Shown here in pieces: positions 36,036 to 45,603 of a stretch of DNA of 64,000 nt. The translations under genes were made by a program, and so were the position numbers. The stretch covers positions 62,001 through 126,000 of the forward strand of contig NZ_JAADJU010000015.1 in assembly GCF_012933545.1 (NCBI RefSeq), written 5' to 3'. Below the pieces are notes generated by a model that saw only the letters and a list, made by a program, of their open reading frames with translations, did no database searches and was not told the origin of the DNA. This stretch comes from Rouxiella aceris (GTDB lineage: Bacteria; Pseudomonadota; Gammaproteobacteria; Enterobacterales; Enterobacteriaceae). Position 1 is the first letter of the stretch; each line of letters starts with the position of its first letter.

Positions 36036-36464
36036 CTAAAACTCTCGTTTAACGGTGACATAACCATTAAAGCCTATGGAACATTCATTATTATTGACAA
36101 AGGATGAGGCGATAAAAATATTCTCCTTACCATTTTTATTAAAATAGGTATATTTAATAATCAAATTTCTTGGCTCATCTTCAGTATAGGTGGTCAGTAA
36201 TTCATCGTAAGAAAGGTACTTATATTTAGATTGTTCGTTTTTAGCTAATTGCTCCGCAAAAGCTTTGCTGATAGGCTCGTTGGCTATTAATTTTACTTTG
36301 GTTTTATTTTTTACAAGAAGATCTTGGCTAATGCCTAGATCTTCTTGCATAGCATTCATCATATCGATGTTTAATGATGATCTTGCGACAGCACAAGGGT
36401 TGCTGGCTACGGCTAAGCTATAAAATGGCAATCCACAGAGTAAAATAGTAACAAATGCTTTCAT
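36036..36464 (-). CDS. Tldi-type periplasmic immunity protein, paralogue 3 (cognate)
   Basis: A 142-residue exported protein (signal peptide MKAFVTILLCGLPFYSLA) and the cognate partner of the intact toxin: its ATG overlaps the toxin TGA by four bases. It is the most diverged of the three paralogues (DLGISQDLLVKNKTKVKLIA, NEPISKAFAEQLAKNEQ) but keeps RNLIIKYTYFNKNGKENIFI and the VTVKREF end. A periplasmic immunity protein fits a peptidoglycan-targeting toxin. Confidence 0.78.
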   Translation of the reverse strand: MKAFVTILLCGLPFYSLAVASNPCAVARSSLNIDMMNAMQEDLGISQDLLVKNKTKVKLIANEPISKAFAEQLAKNEQSKYKYLSYDELLTTYTEDEPRNLIIKYTYFNKNGKENIFIASSFVNNNECSIGFNGYVTVKREF

Positions 36465-36826
36465 TTTACAAGGAGCTCCCTGTCATTGCTATTCCATATA
36501 TCCCTACGAGTGTTAAAATCTGTAACTATACAACCTTCTGAGGCAGCGCCAGGATGTTTACCACTATCACCATGTATACGGAATTCATCGCGGCCACACA
36601 TATTGTTTGAGCTATCAGGTATCAATGGTAATGTATAGGGGCCAGTTTTGGTGGAATTATAAGGTGCGCCAATAGTGTATCTACCTCGTGGTAGTGGTCC
36701 TTTGTTTTTTACACACTCCTGGTCCGGATTATTATAATAACCGATCGCTCCTGCGTACTTGGCTTCAAACTGGAATACACCATCTTTGTAAAACTTTGCA
36801 TTTCTTACATCATATTCCCAGGTCAT
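36461..36826 (-). CDS. L,D-transpeptidase-like type VI effector (Tlde1-type, DUF2778)
   Basis: A 121-residue protein with the YkuD-like catalytic signature: EFRIHGDSGK with His85, then HPGAASEGCI with Ser96 and Cys99. The N-terminal WEYDVRNAKFYKDGVFQFEA and GPLPRGRYTIGAPY are typical of DUF2778 proteins. Salmonella Tlde1 effectors of this family alter peptidoglycan tetrapeptides and block D-amino-acid exchange after type VI delivery. No signal peptide is present, as expected for delivery by Hcp into the target periplasm. It follows hcp by two bases and overlaps the immunity gene (ATGA), giving the compact unit hcp-toxin-immunity. Confidence 0.85.
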   Translation of the reverse strand: MTWEYDVRNAKFYKDGVFQFEAKYAGAIGYYNNPDQECVKNKGPLPRGRYTIGAPYNSTKTGPYTLPLIPDSSNNMCGRDEFRIHGDSGKHPGAASEGCIVTDFNTRRDIWNSNDRELLVK

Positions 36827-36828
36827 AA

Positions 36829-37311
36829 TTAAGTCCTTTTATTCCATTGGTCCGTATGGGTGATATTGCCATCAAGATAGTGCCAGGTGATACTGCTAAA
36901 GGCCAGGTCAATATATTCATGGTGGTTATGACTTATATTGTTATCCTCTTGGATAGCAAAAAAGGATTCAATATCACTGACTTTAACTTGATCCAGCGTG
37001 GTGCGAAAGTACTCCTGTTCTTCACCGGCGTGGTTAATTTGATAAAACTTAAATACCGCCTTGCTAAATGATTCTCCTGAGGTCAGGGCGCGATATAGAT
37101 AGGGGGAGGTGGTATCGATCTCTTTTTCAAAGGCATAGCCACTATGTTGCCGCTTGGCGGTAATTTTTCCGTTGGCATTATCGATGGTTTGCTCAACGGT
37201 ATGCATTAATTCCAGTACTTCAATGCTACCTTCGCGCCCTTCAATATCCACATCGCCCTTAATCAGTGCACCGCTATGGTTATATAGCCAGAGATAAACG
37301 GGTATCGCCAT
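36829..37311 (-). CDS. Hcp, type VI secretion tube protein (orphan copy 2)
   Basis: Second Hcp in the window, 160 residues: MAIPVYLWLYNHSGALIKGD then GREGSIEVLELMHTVEQ, EKEIDTTSPYLYRALTSGES, EYFRTTLDQVKV and ITWHYLDGNITHTDQWNKR. The second ATG (37311) is preferred because it matches the family start MAIPVYLWL and has AAGGA eight bases upstream; an ATG nine bases earlier is also possible. The middle has an insertion-like stretch (DNANGKITAKRQHSGYAFEK) where other Hcps have a tighter loop. It differs strongly from copy 1, so each copy may be matched to its own effector. Confidence 0.9.
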   Translation of the reverse strand: MAIPVYLWLYNHSGALIKGDVDIEGREGSIEVLELMHTVEQTIDNANGKITAKRQHSGYAFEKEIDTTSPYLYRALTSGESFSKAVFKFYQINHAGEEQEYFRTTLDQVKVSDIESFFAIQEDNNISHNHHEYIDLAFSSITWHYLDGNITHTDQWNKRT

Positions 37312-37522
37312 AAATGACATCCTTGTTGTCGGTTTAACACAAGGATTATAACGGCGTTTTTTTTAATGATTGCAGGATTTAATAAACAAAAGCTAAATGA
37401 AATGGACTTTTTAATTTTATTATTGCTGATTTAAATAAGTGCTGGCACTAATATCCGGTGAACTTAATGATTGTCCCGTTGGCTAATGCATCAGGATATT
37501 TGCGGTGTTGCCAGCTTGCAAA

Positions 37523-37966
37523 TTACTTGCTGTTATTTTTCCGTTTAACACGAAAATGCAAAAGATAATAATCACCCTTTGGGCTATCACCGGTAGTGAT
37601 AATTTCCCAGCCGCGATGTTGGTAAAAGGCAACGGCAGTTTTATTTTTTACCAGACATTTTAGCGCGCCGGTGCGGGTGAAACTTTGTTCTACCGCCTCG
37701 ATAAGCTGGCTGCCGACTCCCTGACCCTGCGCCTGTGGGGCGACAAACAGATTATGCAGAAAATTTTCCTGACTAAAAATCGAGGCAAAGCCGGTAATTT
37801 TACCGTCGGTCTCGGCCACGATCACTTTTTCGCCCAATACCGCGCGGTCAAAATCTTCCAGTTGCCAGCTGCTGCTGTCTAACCAGGTCCAGGCAGTTTT
37901 GCGCGCGGCTAAATAGAGGGTGCGTAAGAAAGGGCGGTCAGTTTCCTGATAAGGGCGGATAGGCAA
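37523..37966 (-). CDS. GNAT-family N-acetyltransferase
   Basis: A 147-residue acetyltransferase with the acetyl-CoA loop QAQGQGVGSQLIEAVEQ near residue 85 and the C-terminal AVAFYQHRGWEI motif. TTG at 37966 is preferred as start: CCAGGAG lies seven bases upstream and MPIRPYQETDRPFLRTLY is a typical GNAT opening. The open frame extends 21 codons further (MHYLAIILVITVSLICYQ), which would add a hydrophobic stretch unusual for GNAT. A fragment of this gene was copied to 35850, so it was part of the duplicated type VI block. Substrate unknown. Confidence 0.8.
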   Translation of the reverse strand: MPIRPYQETDRPFLRTLYLAARKTAWTWLDSSSWQLEDFDRAVLGEKVIVAETDGKITGFASIFSQENFLHNLFVAPQAQGQGVGSQLIEAVEQSFTRTGALKCLVKNKTAVAFYQHRGWEIITTGDSPKGDYYLLHFRVKRKNNSK

Positions 37967-38114
37967 TGCTGGCTCCTGGTAACATATTAAGCTAACGGTA
38001 ATAACCAAGATAATAGCCAAATAATGCACCGCTGGCGCTATTTTGAAAAACTATTACAGCGATAGTCCAGTGGCAACTAACAGGGGCAAGAGGGGGAAAT
38101 CCGTAAAACATCCG

Positions 38115-38134
38115 CACCCGCCGGGGCGCGGGTG
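38115..38134 (-). terminator. Terminator after rhaM
   Basis: CACCCGC-cggggc-GCGGGTG forms a 7-bp stem five bases past the rhaM stop; on the minus strand it is followed by GATGTTTTAC, a short U-tract. Likely end of the rhaB-A-D-fucO-rhaM transcript. Confidence 0.6.
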
Positions 38135-38138
38135 GGGT

Positions 38139-38453
38139 TCAGTCGAGGTAAAATACCGGTTTTAGATCGTCGCTAAGCGGGCTGTTATCAGCATTGGCAG
38201 GCATTACGTCGGCCATATGTTGCCACCACTTCTGGCAAATATCGGTGCTGGCCACGGCATCCCATCGTTCCTGCGATTCGATTTCTACATAACCAAATAG
38301 CAGATGGCGTTTTTCATCCAAAAAAATACTGTAATGGTGGGCGCCATGGGCTTTCAGGGTTTCTGCCAGCTCCGGCCAAATTGGCGAGTGGCGACGCTGA
38401 TATTCGGCGTGAGCATTGGGATTTACCTGCATAACGAAGGATTTTCTGATCAT
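38139..38453 (-). CDS. rhaM: RhaM, L-rhamnose mutarotase
   Basis: Interconverts alpha- and beta-L-rhamnose, feeding the beta form to the isomerase. The 104-residue product equals the E. coli length and shows [29 protein letters not shown] at the N-terminus with catalytic His22, plus [17 protein letters not shown]. Last gene of the rha operon after fucO. Confidence 0.94.
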   Translation of the reverse strand: MIRKSFVMQVNPNAHAEYQRRHSPIWPELAETLKAHGAHHYSIFLDEKRHLLFGYVEIESQERWDAVASTDICQKWWQHMADVMPANADNSPLSDDLKPVFYLD

Positions 38454-38518
38454 GATTATTCTCCTGAAAGCAAAGAGGCCAGTAACCCTGGCCTCCCGGT
38501 TGTTGATAACGATTTAAA

Positions 38519-39667
38519 TCACAGGGCGCTCAGATATAACTGGCGCACCTCTTCCCGGCTGGCTGTGCGCGGATTGCACGGTGCACAAGGGTCAGCCAGC
38601 GCCTTGTCGAGCCAGTCTTCGATATCCGCTTCGCGGATCCCCAGTTCTTTAAAGCCGGAAGGAATACCGACACGCAGCGACAGTTTACGAATGGCAGCAA
38701 TTGCCGCGATACTGGCCTCGGTTTCGTTCAGCCCTTGAGTTTCGACGCCCATGGCGCGAGCGATATCGGCAAAACGCCGGGGCGCCGAGGCTCGGTTAAA
38801 CTCTTCGACAATCGGCAGCAGAATGGCATTACAGACGCCATGCGGCAGATTATGCGTGGCACCCGGCTGATGTGCCAGTGCGTGTACCAGCCCAAGACCG
38901 GCGCTATTAAACGCCATACCGGCCAGATATTGCCCCTGAGCCATTTTCTCGCGGGCTTCGAGATTATCACCATGATCCACCGCCTGCGGCAGCCATTGCG
39001 TAATGGTGGAAATCGCCGCCAACGCCGTAGGATCGGTTAACGGATGCGCGCCGACAGAAACATAGGCTTCAATGGCGTGCGTCAAGGCATCCATCCCGGT
39101 CGCGGCGGTAACGCCGGCGGGGATCTTAAGCATAATCGCCGGATCGTCGACGGCAATATCAGGGATCAGATTACTGTCAATGATCACCTCTTTAACTTTG
39201 CGCTGACTGTCGATAATCACCGCATTGCTGGTAAGCTCAGCGGCGGTACCGGCGGTGGTATTGATCGCCACCAGGAACACTCCCGGTTTACTGACTTTGC
39301 CGACGCCAGAATAACGGGTTACCGGGCCGGGATTGGCGGTAAGGATTTTGATGCCTTTCGCGGTATCAATCGGACTGCCGCCACCAAAGGCGATCAGGTA
39401 ATCGCAATGATTTTCCTGATACAGACGGAAGCCCTCATCAACTACCGCCGAAGTGGGGTTGGGCACCACGCCACCATATAATGCATAAGGCAGCGCCGCG
39501 CTTTTCAGCGCCGAGAACAAGCCGTCAAGCAAGCCCAGTTCCACTAACTGGCCGTCGGTGACAATCAGCGCCTTGCCGGGCTGTCGGGTTGCCAGCATGG
39601 CCACCATATCGACGATCGCGCCCTGGCCGTGCAGACTGATTTTGGGTAATGCCAGCATAAAACTCAT
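38519..39667 (-). CDS. fucO: FucO, lactaldehyde reductase
   Basis: Iron-dependent group III alcohol dehydrogenase reducing L-lactaldehyde (from RhaD cleavage) to L-1,2-propanediol with NADH. GGGSPIDTAKGI (NAD binding) is near residue 97, and the iron ligands lie in DALTHAIEAYVS and HALAHQPGATHNLPHG. Start at 39667 follows GAGGG; length 382, identical to E. coli FucO. In E. coli fucO belongs to the fuc regulon; here it lies between rhaD and rhaM, so rhamnose catabolism carries its own reductase for anaerobic growth. Confidence 0.93.
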   Translation of the reverse strand: MSFMLALPKISLHGQGAIVDMVAMLATRQPGKALIVTDGQLVELGLLDGLFSALKSAALPYALYGGVVPNPTSAVVDEGFRLYQENHCDYLIAFGGGSPIDTAKGIKILTANPGPVTRYSGVGKVSKPGVFLVAINTTAGTAAELTSNAVIIDSQRKVKEVIIDSNLIPDIAVDDPAIMLKIPAGVTAATGMDALTHAIEAYVSVGAHPLTDPTALAAISTITQWLPQAVDHGDNLEAREKMAQGQYLAGMAFNSAGLGLVHALAHQPGATHNLPHGVCNAILLPIVEEFNRASAPRRFADIARAMGVETQGLNETEASIAAIAAIRKLSLRVGIPSGFKELGIREADIEDWLDKALADPCAPCNPRTASREEVRQLYLSAL

Positions 39668-39796
39668 AGAAAAATCCCTCTTGATATCAAATGATTTGTC
39701 TCCGCAGAGACACCGTTCGCCGTCCTTGCCGTCCATTACGCCGGGGATTGCCTGAGTCCCCGGGTCTGGATTATTGGTCGCTGTGTAAACGTCCCA

Positions 39797-40621
39797 TCAG
39801 GCTTTCAATGCGGCAGCGAAAGGCGTGACCTCAAAACGTTTGGCAAGAGCAATCAATTCCTCAGTCTTGATAGTCTGCTTTTTCCCGCCCATAGAACGGA
39901 CTTTAACCAGAATTTCAGCAGATTTTTCGGCGGTATCGATCAGTCCAAAAGCATCATCCAGCGTTGGTCCGCAGCCAAAGATACCGTGGAAGGCCCACAG
40001 CACCAGACTGTGATGCTGCATTTGATCCGAGGTAGCGGCACCAATACCGTCGGTGCCCGGGACCATCCACGGCACAATACCGACGCCTTCGGGGAACACC
40101 ACCAGACATTCGGTGCTGCATTCCCACAGTTCGCGGGTGATTTTGGCGCTATCGAGTTCCAGTACATAGGTCAGGGCAATCAGGTTGGTGGCGTGACAGT
40201 GCATAATCACCCGATCCTTACCCTGGCTAACCTGTTTGCGCACGGCATGTGACTGCAGGTGTGAGGCCAGTTCCGACGTCGGCAAGCCACCGGCGGTCAG
40301 TCCCCAGAGGATTTTGTAGCTGGTGCCTTGCCCATCGAGCTGGATAATGGCCAGCGCTTCCGACGGTGCCAGTTGCACGTTACGGAAAAACTTGCCGGAG
40401 CCGGTAACAATAAAATATTCATTGGCCAACGCCGGTGCATGCTGGCTGAGTTCAACCTGACGCGGCTGCGGGTAAAAATCCTGCAGATAAGGCGCTACCT
40501 CTTCCGCCGTCAGGCGCATGCTGACGTTGCCGCCGTTGCGCTCGTCCCAGCCTTTCAGCCACATATCGGTGGTCGCTTTGACCATGCCTGCTACAAACCA
40601 CGAACTAAATAAAGTTTTCAT
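39797..40621 (-). CDS. rhaD: RhaD, rhamnulose-1-phosphate aldolase
   Basis: Zinc class II aldolase cleaving L-rhamnulose 1-phosphate to dihydroxyacetone phosphate and L-lactaldehyde. GGNVSMRL near residue 30, [16 protein letters not shown] (zinc HxH) near 140, [15 protein letters not shown] near 170 and ALWAFHG-type [13 protein letters not shown] near 208 are seen. Start at 40621 gives 274 residues as in E. coli; the ORF upstream of it is inside the gap to rhaA. Confidence 0.96.
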   Translation of the reverse strand: MKTLFSSWFVAGMVKATTDMWLKGWDERNGGNVSMRLTAEEVAPYLQDFYPQPRQVELSQHAPALANEYFIVTGSGKFFRNVQLAPSEALAIIQLDGQGTSYKILWGLTAGGLPTSELASHLQSHAVRKQVSQGKDRVIMHCHATNLIALTYVLELDSAKITRELWECSTECLVVFPEGVGIVPWMVPGTDGIGAATSDQMQHHSLVLWAFHGIFGCGPTLDDAFGLIDTAEKSAEILVKVRSMGGKKQTIKTEELIALAKRFEVTPFAAALKA

Positions 40622-40670
40622 CAATTCTTTCCTGCAAATAACCAATAGGGTGAATGCGTATCGGCAAGGC

Positions 40671-41927
40671 TTAGCGTTTGGCCAATACCTGAGTTTCGTA
40701 CTGGCGCACGTTGTCGAGCCACTGGCCACCGACGGGGACGTCGTGACGCTGGCAATAGCTGTCCCACACCGCCTGCCATGGCAGCGATTTTTGTTCTTCC
40801 AGCAAGGCCAGACGTGCGGTGTAATCGCCTTCGACTTCCAGTTTTTTCAGTAACTCCGTCGGTTCCAACAGCGCTTTCAGCAAAGCCTTTTTCATATTGC
40901 GCGTACCAATGACCCAGGCGGCGATGCGGTTGATGGAGGCATCAAAGAAATCCAGGCCGATATGTACACGGTCAAACAGCTTGTGACGCACTATTTCACT
41001 GGCGATAGCCTGAGTTTCGTCGTCGAGCAGCACCACGTGATCGCTGTCCCAGCGTACCGGACGGCTAACGTGCAGCAGCAGCCGTGGCACATACAGCATG
41101 GTGCTGGAGATTTTGTCGGAGATGACTTCGGTCGGATGGAAATGCCCGGCATCGAGGCAGAGTGCAGTCCCACGGCTGGCGGCATAGCCGAGATAGAATT
41201 CGTTGGAACCGACGGTGTAACTTTCTGAACCAATACCGAACAGCTTGCTTTCGACGGCATCAATATGTTCATTTGCGGAGAATTTCTCGGCAATAACTTC
41301 ATCAAGAGCACTCATCAGGCGCTGACGCGGAGCCAGACGGTCGACGGTGATATCTTTCATGCCGTCCGGGATCCAGATATTCATGACCGACGGCGTACCC
41401 AGCGCGCGGCCAAAAGAGGCAGAAACGCGGCGGCTGGCCTGGCAGTGTTCGATCCAGAAGCGACGGATTTCCGGATTAGTGTGCGACAGGGTAAAACCGT
41501 CGGCACTGAGCGGATGCGAGAAGCAGGACGGATTAAAGTCCAGACCAAGATGGTTCTTCTGCGCCCATTCGACCCAGCCGGCAAAGTGTTTGGGTTCGAT
41601 TTCATTACGCGCCACCGGCTGGTCAGATTCCAGATAGATAGCATGTAAATTTAGACGATTAGGGCCGGGGATCAGCGAAATAGCCAGTTCCAGATCGTCG
41701 CGTAACTGCCGGGCATTGCGCGCTTTGCCCGGATAGTTGCCGGTGGCCTGAATACCGCCGGTCAGGCCACCTTGTGAACTTTCAAAGCCGGCGACATCAT
41801 CCCCCTGCCAGCAATGGATGGAGATCGGCAGGCTATCGAGTTGTTTGATTGCGGCTTCGGCATCAATGCCCAGTTGAGCAAAACGTTCTTTAGCAAGCGC
41901 CCATGCGTTGTCGATTGATGAAGTCAT
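40671..41927 (-). CDS. rhaA: RhaA, L-rhamnose isomerase
   Basis: Converts L-rhamnose to L-rhamnulose (Mn/Zn TIM-barrel). Length 418 versus 419 in E. coli. Typical stretches: [20 protein letters not shown] near 36, [11 protein letters not shown] near 95, [20 protein letters not shown] near 233, [16 protein letters not shown] (metal Asp/His) near 258. Its ATG overlaps the rhaB TGA by four bases. Confidence 0.96.
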   Translation of the reverse strand: MTSSIDNAWALAKERFAQLGIDAEAAIKQLDSLPISIHCWQGDDVAGFESSQGGLTGGIQATGNYPGKARNARQLRDDLELAISLIPGPNRLNLHAIYLESDQPVARNEIEPKHFAGWVEWAQKNHLGLDFNPSCFSHPLSADGFTLSHTNPEIRRFWIEHCQASRRVSASFGRALGTPSVMNIWIPDGMKDITVDRLAPRQRLMSALDEVIAEKFSANEHIDAVESKLFGIGSESYTVGSNEFYLGYAASRGTALCLDAGHFHPTEVISDKISSTMLYVPRLLLHVSRPVRWDSDHVVLLDDETQAIASEIVRHKLFDRVHIGLDFFDASINRIAAWVIGTRNMKKALLKALLEPTELLKKLEVEGDYTARLALLEEQKSLPWQAVWDSYCQRHDVPVGGQWLDNVRQYETQVLAKR

Positions 41928-43408
41928 ACAGCAAGTTCCTCATTGGTGTGACACAGCGCCTGAAAACGGCGCCAGTGAGTGGAAAAGTCCGCGTGAGTGC
42001 GGGGCACGTAGTGGTGTTGTTCGAAGTTGTTGGCCACAATGCGGCGGAATTCGCCGGCATCGGCAACGGCATGCAGCGCCATTAACTGGCAACCGATATT
42101 GCCGAGGGTCGAGGCCTCAACCGGCCCGGCGCTGACGTTAAGCTGACAGGCATCGGCGCAGAGCTGGTTCAGAAACTGGTTCTGACTGCCGCCGCCGACA
42201 ATATGAATATTGTCCAGCGGCCTGCCCTGTAACGCCGCCAGTTGCAGCGAAACCTGGCGATACTGCATGGCCAGACTGTCGAAAATGCAGCGCGCCAATT
42301 CGGCGGCGGTGTCGGGTACCGGACCACCCTGTTGCCGACAGGCTTCGCGGATGGCGGTGACCATCGAACAAGGATTGATAAAGCAGTCTTCGTTGGGATT
42401 AATCAGATAGGTGAATGGCTTGATGGCCTTCGCCTGGGTGATCAAAATCGGTAAATCCTGCACATTCAACTCACGGCAGACGCGCTGAAACAGCCACAGT
42501 CCCATGATATTTTTCAGCACCCGATAGCTGCCGTTAATGCCGCCTTCATTGGTGATATTGTCGTGCAGCGCCTGGGCATGATTGAAAAACTTCTGGCTCT
42601 CAATGCCCATTAACGACCAGGTCCCCGAGCTGAGGTAGGCACTGTGCGTATTGCTAAGGGGAGCGGCAACCACCGCGCTGGCGGTATCGTGGGTAGCGAC
42701 GGCAAACACCGGCACCTTGCGTCCGCGCGGGCTATGCCACTCGCCGAGGCTATTGCCCGGCTGGGTGGGTTTTTGCAGCCAGCGGCGAGGCACCCCAGCC
42801 AGTTTCAGCAAGTCGTCATCCCAGTCGCCGGTGGTGATATTTAGCAACTGCGTGGTGCTGGCGTTGGTATATTCCCAGTTCATGTTGCCGGTAAGACGGT
42901 AGTGGAAATAATCCGCGATCATTAACAGATGCGCGGCTTTGCTCACCACTTCCGGCTGTTGCTCGGCCAGCGCCCGCAACTGATATAAGGTATTGAACGG
43001 CATAAACTGAATACCGGTTTTTTGATAAATAGTCTGACGGCCAAGCTGCTGCTCCATGCGCGCCATCACCCCTTCGGTACGGCAGTCGCGGTAGGCAATG
43101 GGTAATCCCACGCGTTGACCCTGTTCGTCCAGCAGCACGTAATCCACCCCCCAGGTATCGATACCTATGCCATCGAGGGCAATACCGGAGGCATCCAGAC
43201 GATTGAGGCCTTCACGAATATGCCGTTCAAGGGCATCGAGATCCCAGGTTTCGTGACCGTCAATACGCGTCAGATTATTGGGAAAACGGTGAATTTCCTG
43301 CAGTGTCAGCGTGGGCGCCGAGTCGGGTTGCAAACGGGTAAACGTCGCCAGCATTACCCGGCCACTGGAAGCGCCAAGGTCAATTGCGGCAAGATAGTGA
43401 GTTGTCAT
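41924..43408 (-). CDS. rhaB: RhaB, rhamnulokinase
   Basis: ATP-dependent kinase of the FGGY family making L-rhamnulose 1-phosphate. [20 protein letters not shown] at the N-terminus, [20 protein letters not shown] near 80, [16 protein letters not shown] near 230, [13 protein letters not shown] near 255, [20 protein letters not shown] near 400. Start at 43408 is preferred to an in-frame ATG nine bases earlier because AAGGA is then correctly spaced. First gene of rhaB-A-D-fucO-rhaM, divergent from rhaS. Confidence 0.95.
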   Translation of the reverse strand: MTTHYLAAIDLGASSGRVMLATFTRLQPDSAPTLTLQEIHRFPNNLTRIDGHETWDLDALERHIREGLNRLDASGIALDGIGIDTWGVDYVLLDEQGQRVGLPIAYRDCRTEGVMARMEQQLGRQTIYQKTGIQFMPFNTLYQLRALAEQQPEVVSKAAHLLMIADYFHYRLTGNMNWEYTNASTTQLLNITTGDWDDDLLKLAGVPRRWLQKPTQPGNSLGEWHSPRGRKVPVFAVATHDTASAVVAAPLSNTHSAYLSSGTWSLMGIESQKFFNHAQALHDNITNEGGINGSYRVLKNIMGLWLFQRVCRELNVQDLPILITQAKAIKPFTYLINPNEDCFINPCSMVTAIREACRQQGGPVPDTAAELARCIFDSLAMQYRQVSLQLAALQGRPLDNIHIVGGGSQNQFLNQLCADACQLNVSAGPVEASTLGNIGCQLMALHAVADAGEFRRIVANNFEQHHYVPRTHADFSTHWRRFQALCHTNEELAV

Positions 43409-43465
43409 AGCGGCCATTCCTTAGTGAATATGCTGGCCAGTGTAGGAGGGGCAGGGGACAGACAC

Positions 43466-43512
43466 CTTCCGGTGACTGCCACCGGTTTTATCGGAATGGC
43501 AGCATTAAAAAG
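43466..43512 (-). promoter_or_regulatory. Putative RhaS activator site in the rhaB-rhaS gap
   Basis: CTTCCGGTGACTGCCAC at 43466-43482 reappears with 15 of 17 bases conserved upstream of rhaT at 46771-46787. It is followed by an imperfect inverted half ATGGCAGCATTAAAAAG at 43496-43512. Two 17-bp half-sites in inverted order are how RhaS binds in E. coli. The rest of the 343-bp gap to 43751 shows no gene and no clear CRP site. Confidence 0.5.
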
Positions 43513-43751
43513 GTAGATGCGAGGCAGATCACAGTTCGCTGCAAAGCTGGCTTTTTGCGCGGAAAACCGCACGTTGCAGCAGTGGCTGGGGGGGATTGTG
43601 ACCTTGGCCGCAGAACCGTATTAAAGCCGGTTGAATCTTGAAAAAACGACCGGCGATAGCGTTTTTACTGCCACGGTTTGAAGGTAAGGCCGCAGCATGC
43701 GGGGTAGGCTTTTTCTAAAGCCCTATACTGTTGCCTAACCGGAGGCGAGAA

Positions 43752-44579
43752 ATGACGTTACTAAAAGGGGATGATTATTTTGCCGCGCCAGAGTTGACCG
43801 TCACGGTCGAACGACGCCTGCCGCAAGAGGCATTCCCGGAGCACTACCATGACTTTCATGAGATTATGCTGGTGGAAAGCGGGTCGGGGGTGCATATCTT
43901 TAATGATATTCCCTATATTCTGACCGCGGGCACCGCCTGTTTTGTGCGTGCCAACGATCACCATCTTTTTGAAAATGTCGACAACCTGCGGCTGACCAAT
44001 GTGTTATTCCGTTCGCCCAAAGCCTTTCGCTTTATCCAGGATATCGACAACTTTCTGCCGCAGGATCACCACTACCCGACACAGATTCACTGGCAACTCA
44101 GTCCGCCGGTGCTACAGCAGGTATTGCAGTGCGTTACCCAGTTGGCTGCGCTGCCCGATAATGTGGATATGGGCGCTATCGCTATTCGCGAAAGTCTGTT
44201 TTTACAACTGTTGATCCTGTTCTATCAGCAGCGCTTCCAGCCACAATTGAGAGATACCTCCGAAAACCGGGTCAATCAACTGTTGCAATGGCTACAGTCA
44301 CATTACAGTGAAGAAGTTAACTGGACGGAATCTGCAGAACGTTTCTCGCTGGCGTTGCGTACCTTGCATCGGCAGATCAAACACTACACCGGCATGACGC
44401 CACAGCGTTATCTTAACCGTTTACGTTTGCTGGAAGCGCGTCGGCGCTTATACCAGAGCGATCAGAGTATTACGGATATCGCCTATGCCTGCGGATTTAG
44501 TGACAGTAACCATTTCTCGACCCAGTTCCGTCGGGAATTTTCTGTGTCGCCAAAACTTATGCGTGATCAAGTAGGTTAA
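43752..44579 (+). CDS. rhaS: RhaS, L-rhamnose-responsive activator of rhaBAD and rhaT
   Basis: AraC-family activator: N-terminal cupin sensing domain (AFPEHYHDFHEIMLVESGSG VHIFNDIPY) and C-terminal double helix-turn-helix (ESAERFSLALRTLHRQIKHY TGMTPQRYLNRLRLLEARR, then ITDIAYACGFSDSNHFSTQF RREF). Length 275. Start MTLLKGDD at 43752 follows CCGGAGGCGAGAA. Divergent from rhaB; rhaR follows after 80 bp. Confidence 0.93.
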   Translation: MTLLKGDDYFAAPELTVTVERRLPQEAFPEHYHDFHEIMLVESGSGVHIFNDIPYILTAGTACFVRANDHHLFENVDNLRLTNVLFRSPKAFRFIQDIDNFLPQDHHYPTQIHWQLSPPVLQQVLQCVTQLAALPDNVDMGAIAIRESLFLQLLILFYQQRFQPQLRDTSENRVNQLLQWLQSHYSEEVNWTESAERFSLALRTLHRQIKHYTGMTPQRYLNRLRLLEARRRLYQSDQSITDIAYACGFSDSNHFSTQFRREFSVSPKLMRDQVG

Positions 44580-44659
44580 GCGGCATCGTTCGCGGCCAGT
44601 GGTCATCTGCCCCTGCGCCGCTTGGCTTATTTGCTGCCCTGGGTACCGAGATCGCTGTT

Positions 44660-45541
44660 ATGTCACTGAAACTGACCAAAAATGATTTTTTTCTTACCGG
44701 TATCAATTCGGTGATGGTGGAAGAACGTCATCCTCAGGCAGACTTTTCCTGCCACGATCACGATTTTGATGAACTGGTGATTGTCTGGCGCGGCAATGGC
44801 CTGCATATCTGGAACGATATTCCTTATCCCATTACCTGCGGTGATCTGTTTTATATCAACGCCAAAGATCGCCACAGCTATGAGTCGGTCAACGGCCTGG
44901 TGCTGGATAACGTGCTGTACTGCCGTGAGCGTTTCAGGCTGACCGCCGACTGGGAGCAGCTATTGTTGGGGGAACATGCCAGCCAGGAACAGCGTTACTG
45001 GCGGTTAAGTACGCTGGGGATGGCGGTGTTGCGTGACAAGGTGGATGAACTGGCCAAGGAGTGCATGAAGTCGGAGCCGCTTTCCGTACAGTTAAGTGAA
45101 GCCCTGCTGATGCAACTGGCGTTGCTACTGCTGCGTTTTCGCCATCAGCCCAACAGCGGCGCACTGCCCGATGCCCATCAACTGGATCTGTTGCTGATGG
45201 CACTGCGGGCCAGCATTGCCGAACCTTTCCACCTCGACAGTTTTTGCCAGCAGCATCAGCTCGGCTCTCGCGGATTGCGCGCCTTGTTTAAACATCATAC
45301 CGGGATGAGTGTTCCTCATTACCTGCGCCAACTGCGGATTTGCCGGGCGATGAGTTTGTTGCGTTATGGCAATAAGACTATTGGCGATGTGGCGGCGGAA
45401 TGCGGGTTTGACGACAGCAATTACTTTTCCGTGGTGTTTAATCGTGCCTGCGGTGTTTCGCCACGTGATTATCGCCAACGTTTTATCACTCAGTTGCGTA
45501 AAGCGCCTATGCAACCATCGGCGGTGGTCAATCTTTCCTGA
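44660..45541 (+). CDS. rhaR: RhaR, L-rhamnose-responsive activator of rhaSR
   Basis: Second AraC-family regulator, 293 residues, with cupin FSCHDHDFDELVIVWRGNGL HIWNDIPYPI and HTH region GSRGLRALFKHHTGMSVPHY LRQLRICRAMSLLRYG then IGDVAAECGFDDSNYFSVVF. In E. coli RhaR activates rhaSR in response to L-rhamnose, which then allows RhaS to turn on rhaBAD and rhaT. Same strand as rhaS, likely one transcript. Confidence 0.92.
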   Translation: MSLKLTKNDFFLTGINSVMVEERHPQADFSCHDHDFDELVIVWRGNGLHIWNDIPYPITCGDLFYINAKDRHSYESVNGLVLDNVLYCRERFRLTADWEQLLLGEHASQEQRYWRLSTLGMAVLRDKVDELAKECMKSEPLSVQLSEALLMQLALLLLRFRHQPNSGALPDAHQLDLLLMALRASIAEPFHLDSFCQQHQLGSRGLRALFKHHTGMSVPHYLRQLRICRAMSLLRYGNKTIGDVAAECGFDDSNYFSVVFNRACGVSPRDYRQRFITQLRKAPMQPSAVVNLS

Positions 45542-45561
45542 TATCTTTCCCGTTGCAATGA

Positions 45562-45599
45562 GCATAACGGCAGCAACCCGCCTGCCGTTATGCGCTATT
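45562..45599 (+). terminator. Terminator between convergent rhaR and rhaT
   Basis: GCATAACGGCAG and CTGCCGTTATGC form a perfect 12-bp stem with an 8-base loop, followed on the plus strand by GCTATTTT. Ends rhaR; the stem may also serve rhaT on the other strand. Confidence 0.82.
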
Positions 45600-45603
45600 T
45601 TAT

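Larger units (their letters stand above)
35228..36056. repeat. 41-bp direct repeat marking duplicated immunity units
   Basis: The sequence from CTATTGAGG to AACGGT is identical over 41 bp at 35228-35268 and 36016-36056, 788 bp apart. It covers the last codons (KREF stop) and 3' flank of paralogues 2 and 3. A shorter version (TAAAACTCTCGTTTAACGGT) is at the end of paralogue 1 near 34718. Partly conserved 5' flanks (around 35165-35200 and 35955-35990) also match. This is direct evidence that the units arose by tandem duplication. Confidence 0.8.

Noticed and set aside
35228-36056. Repeats considered as a CRISPR array
   Set aside because: Only two perfect copies of 41 bp 788 bp apart, covering coding 3' ends; this is a gene duplication.
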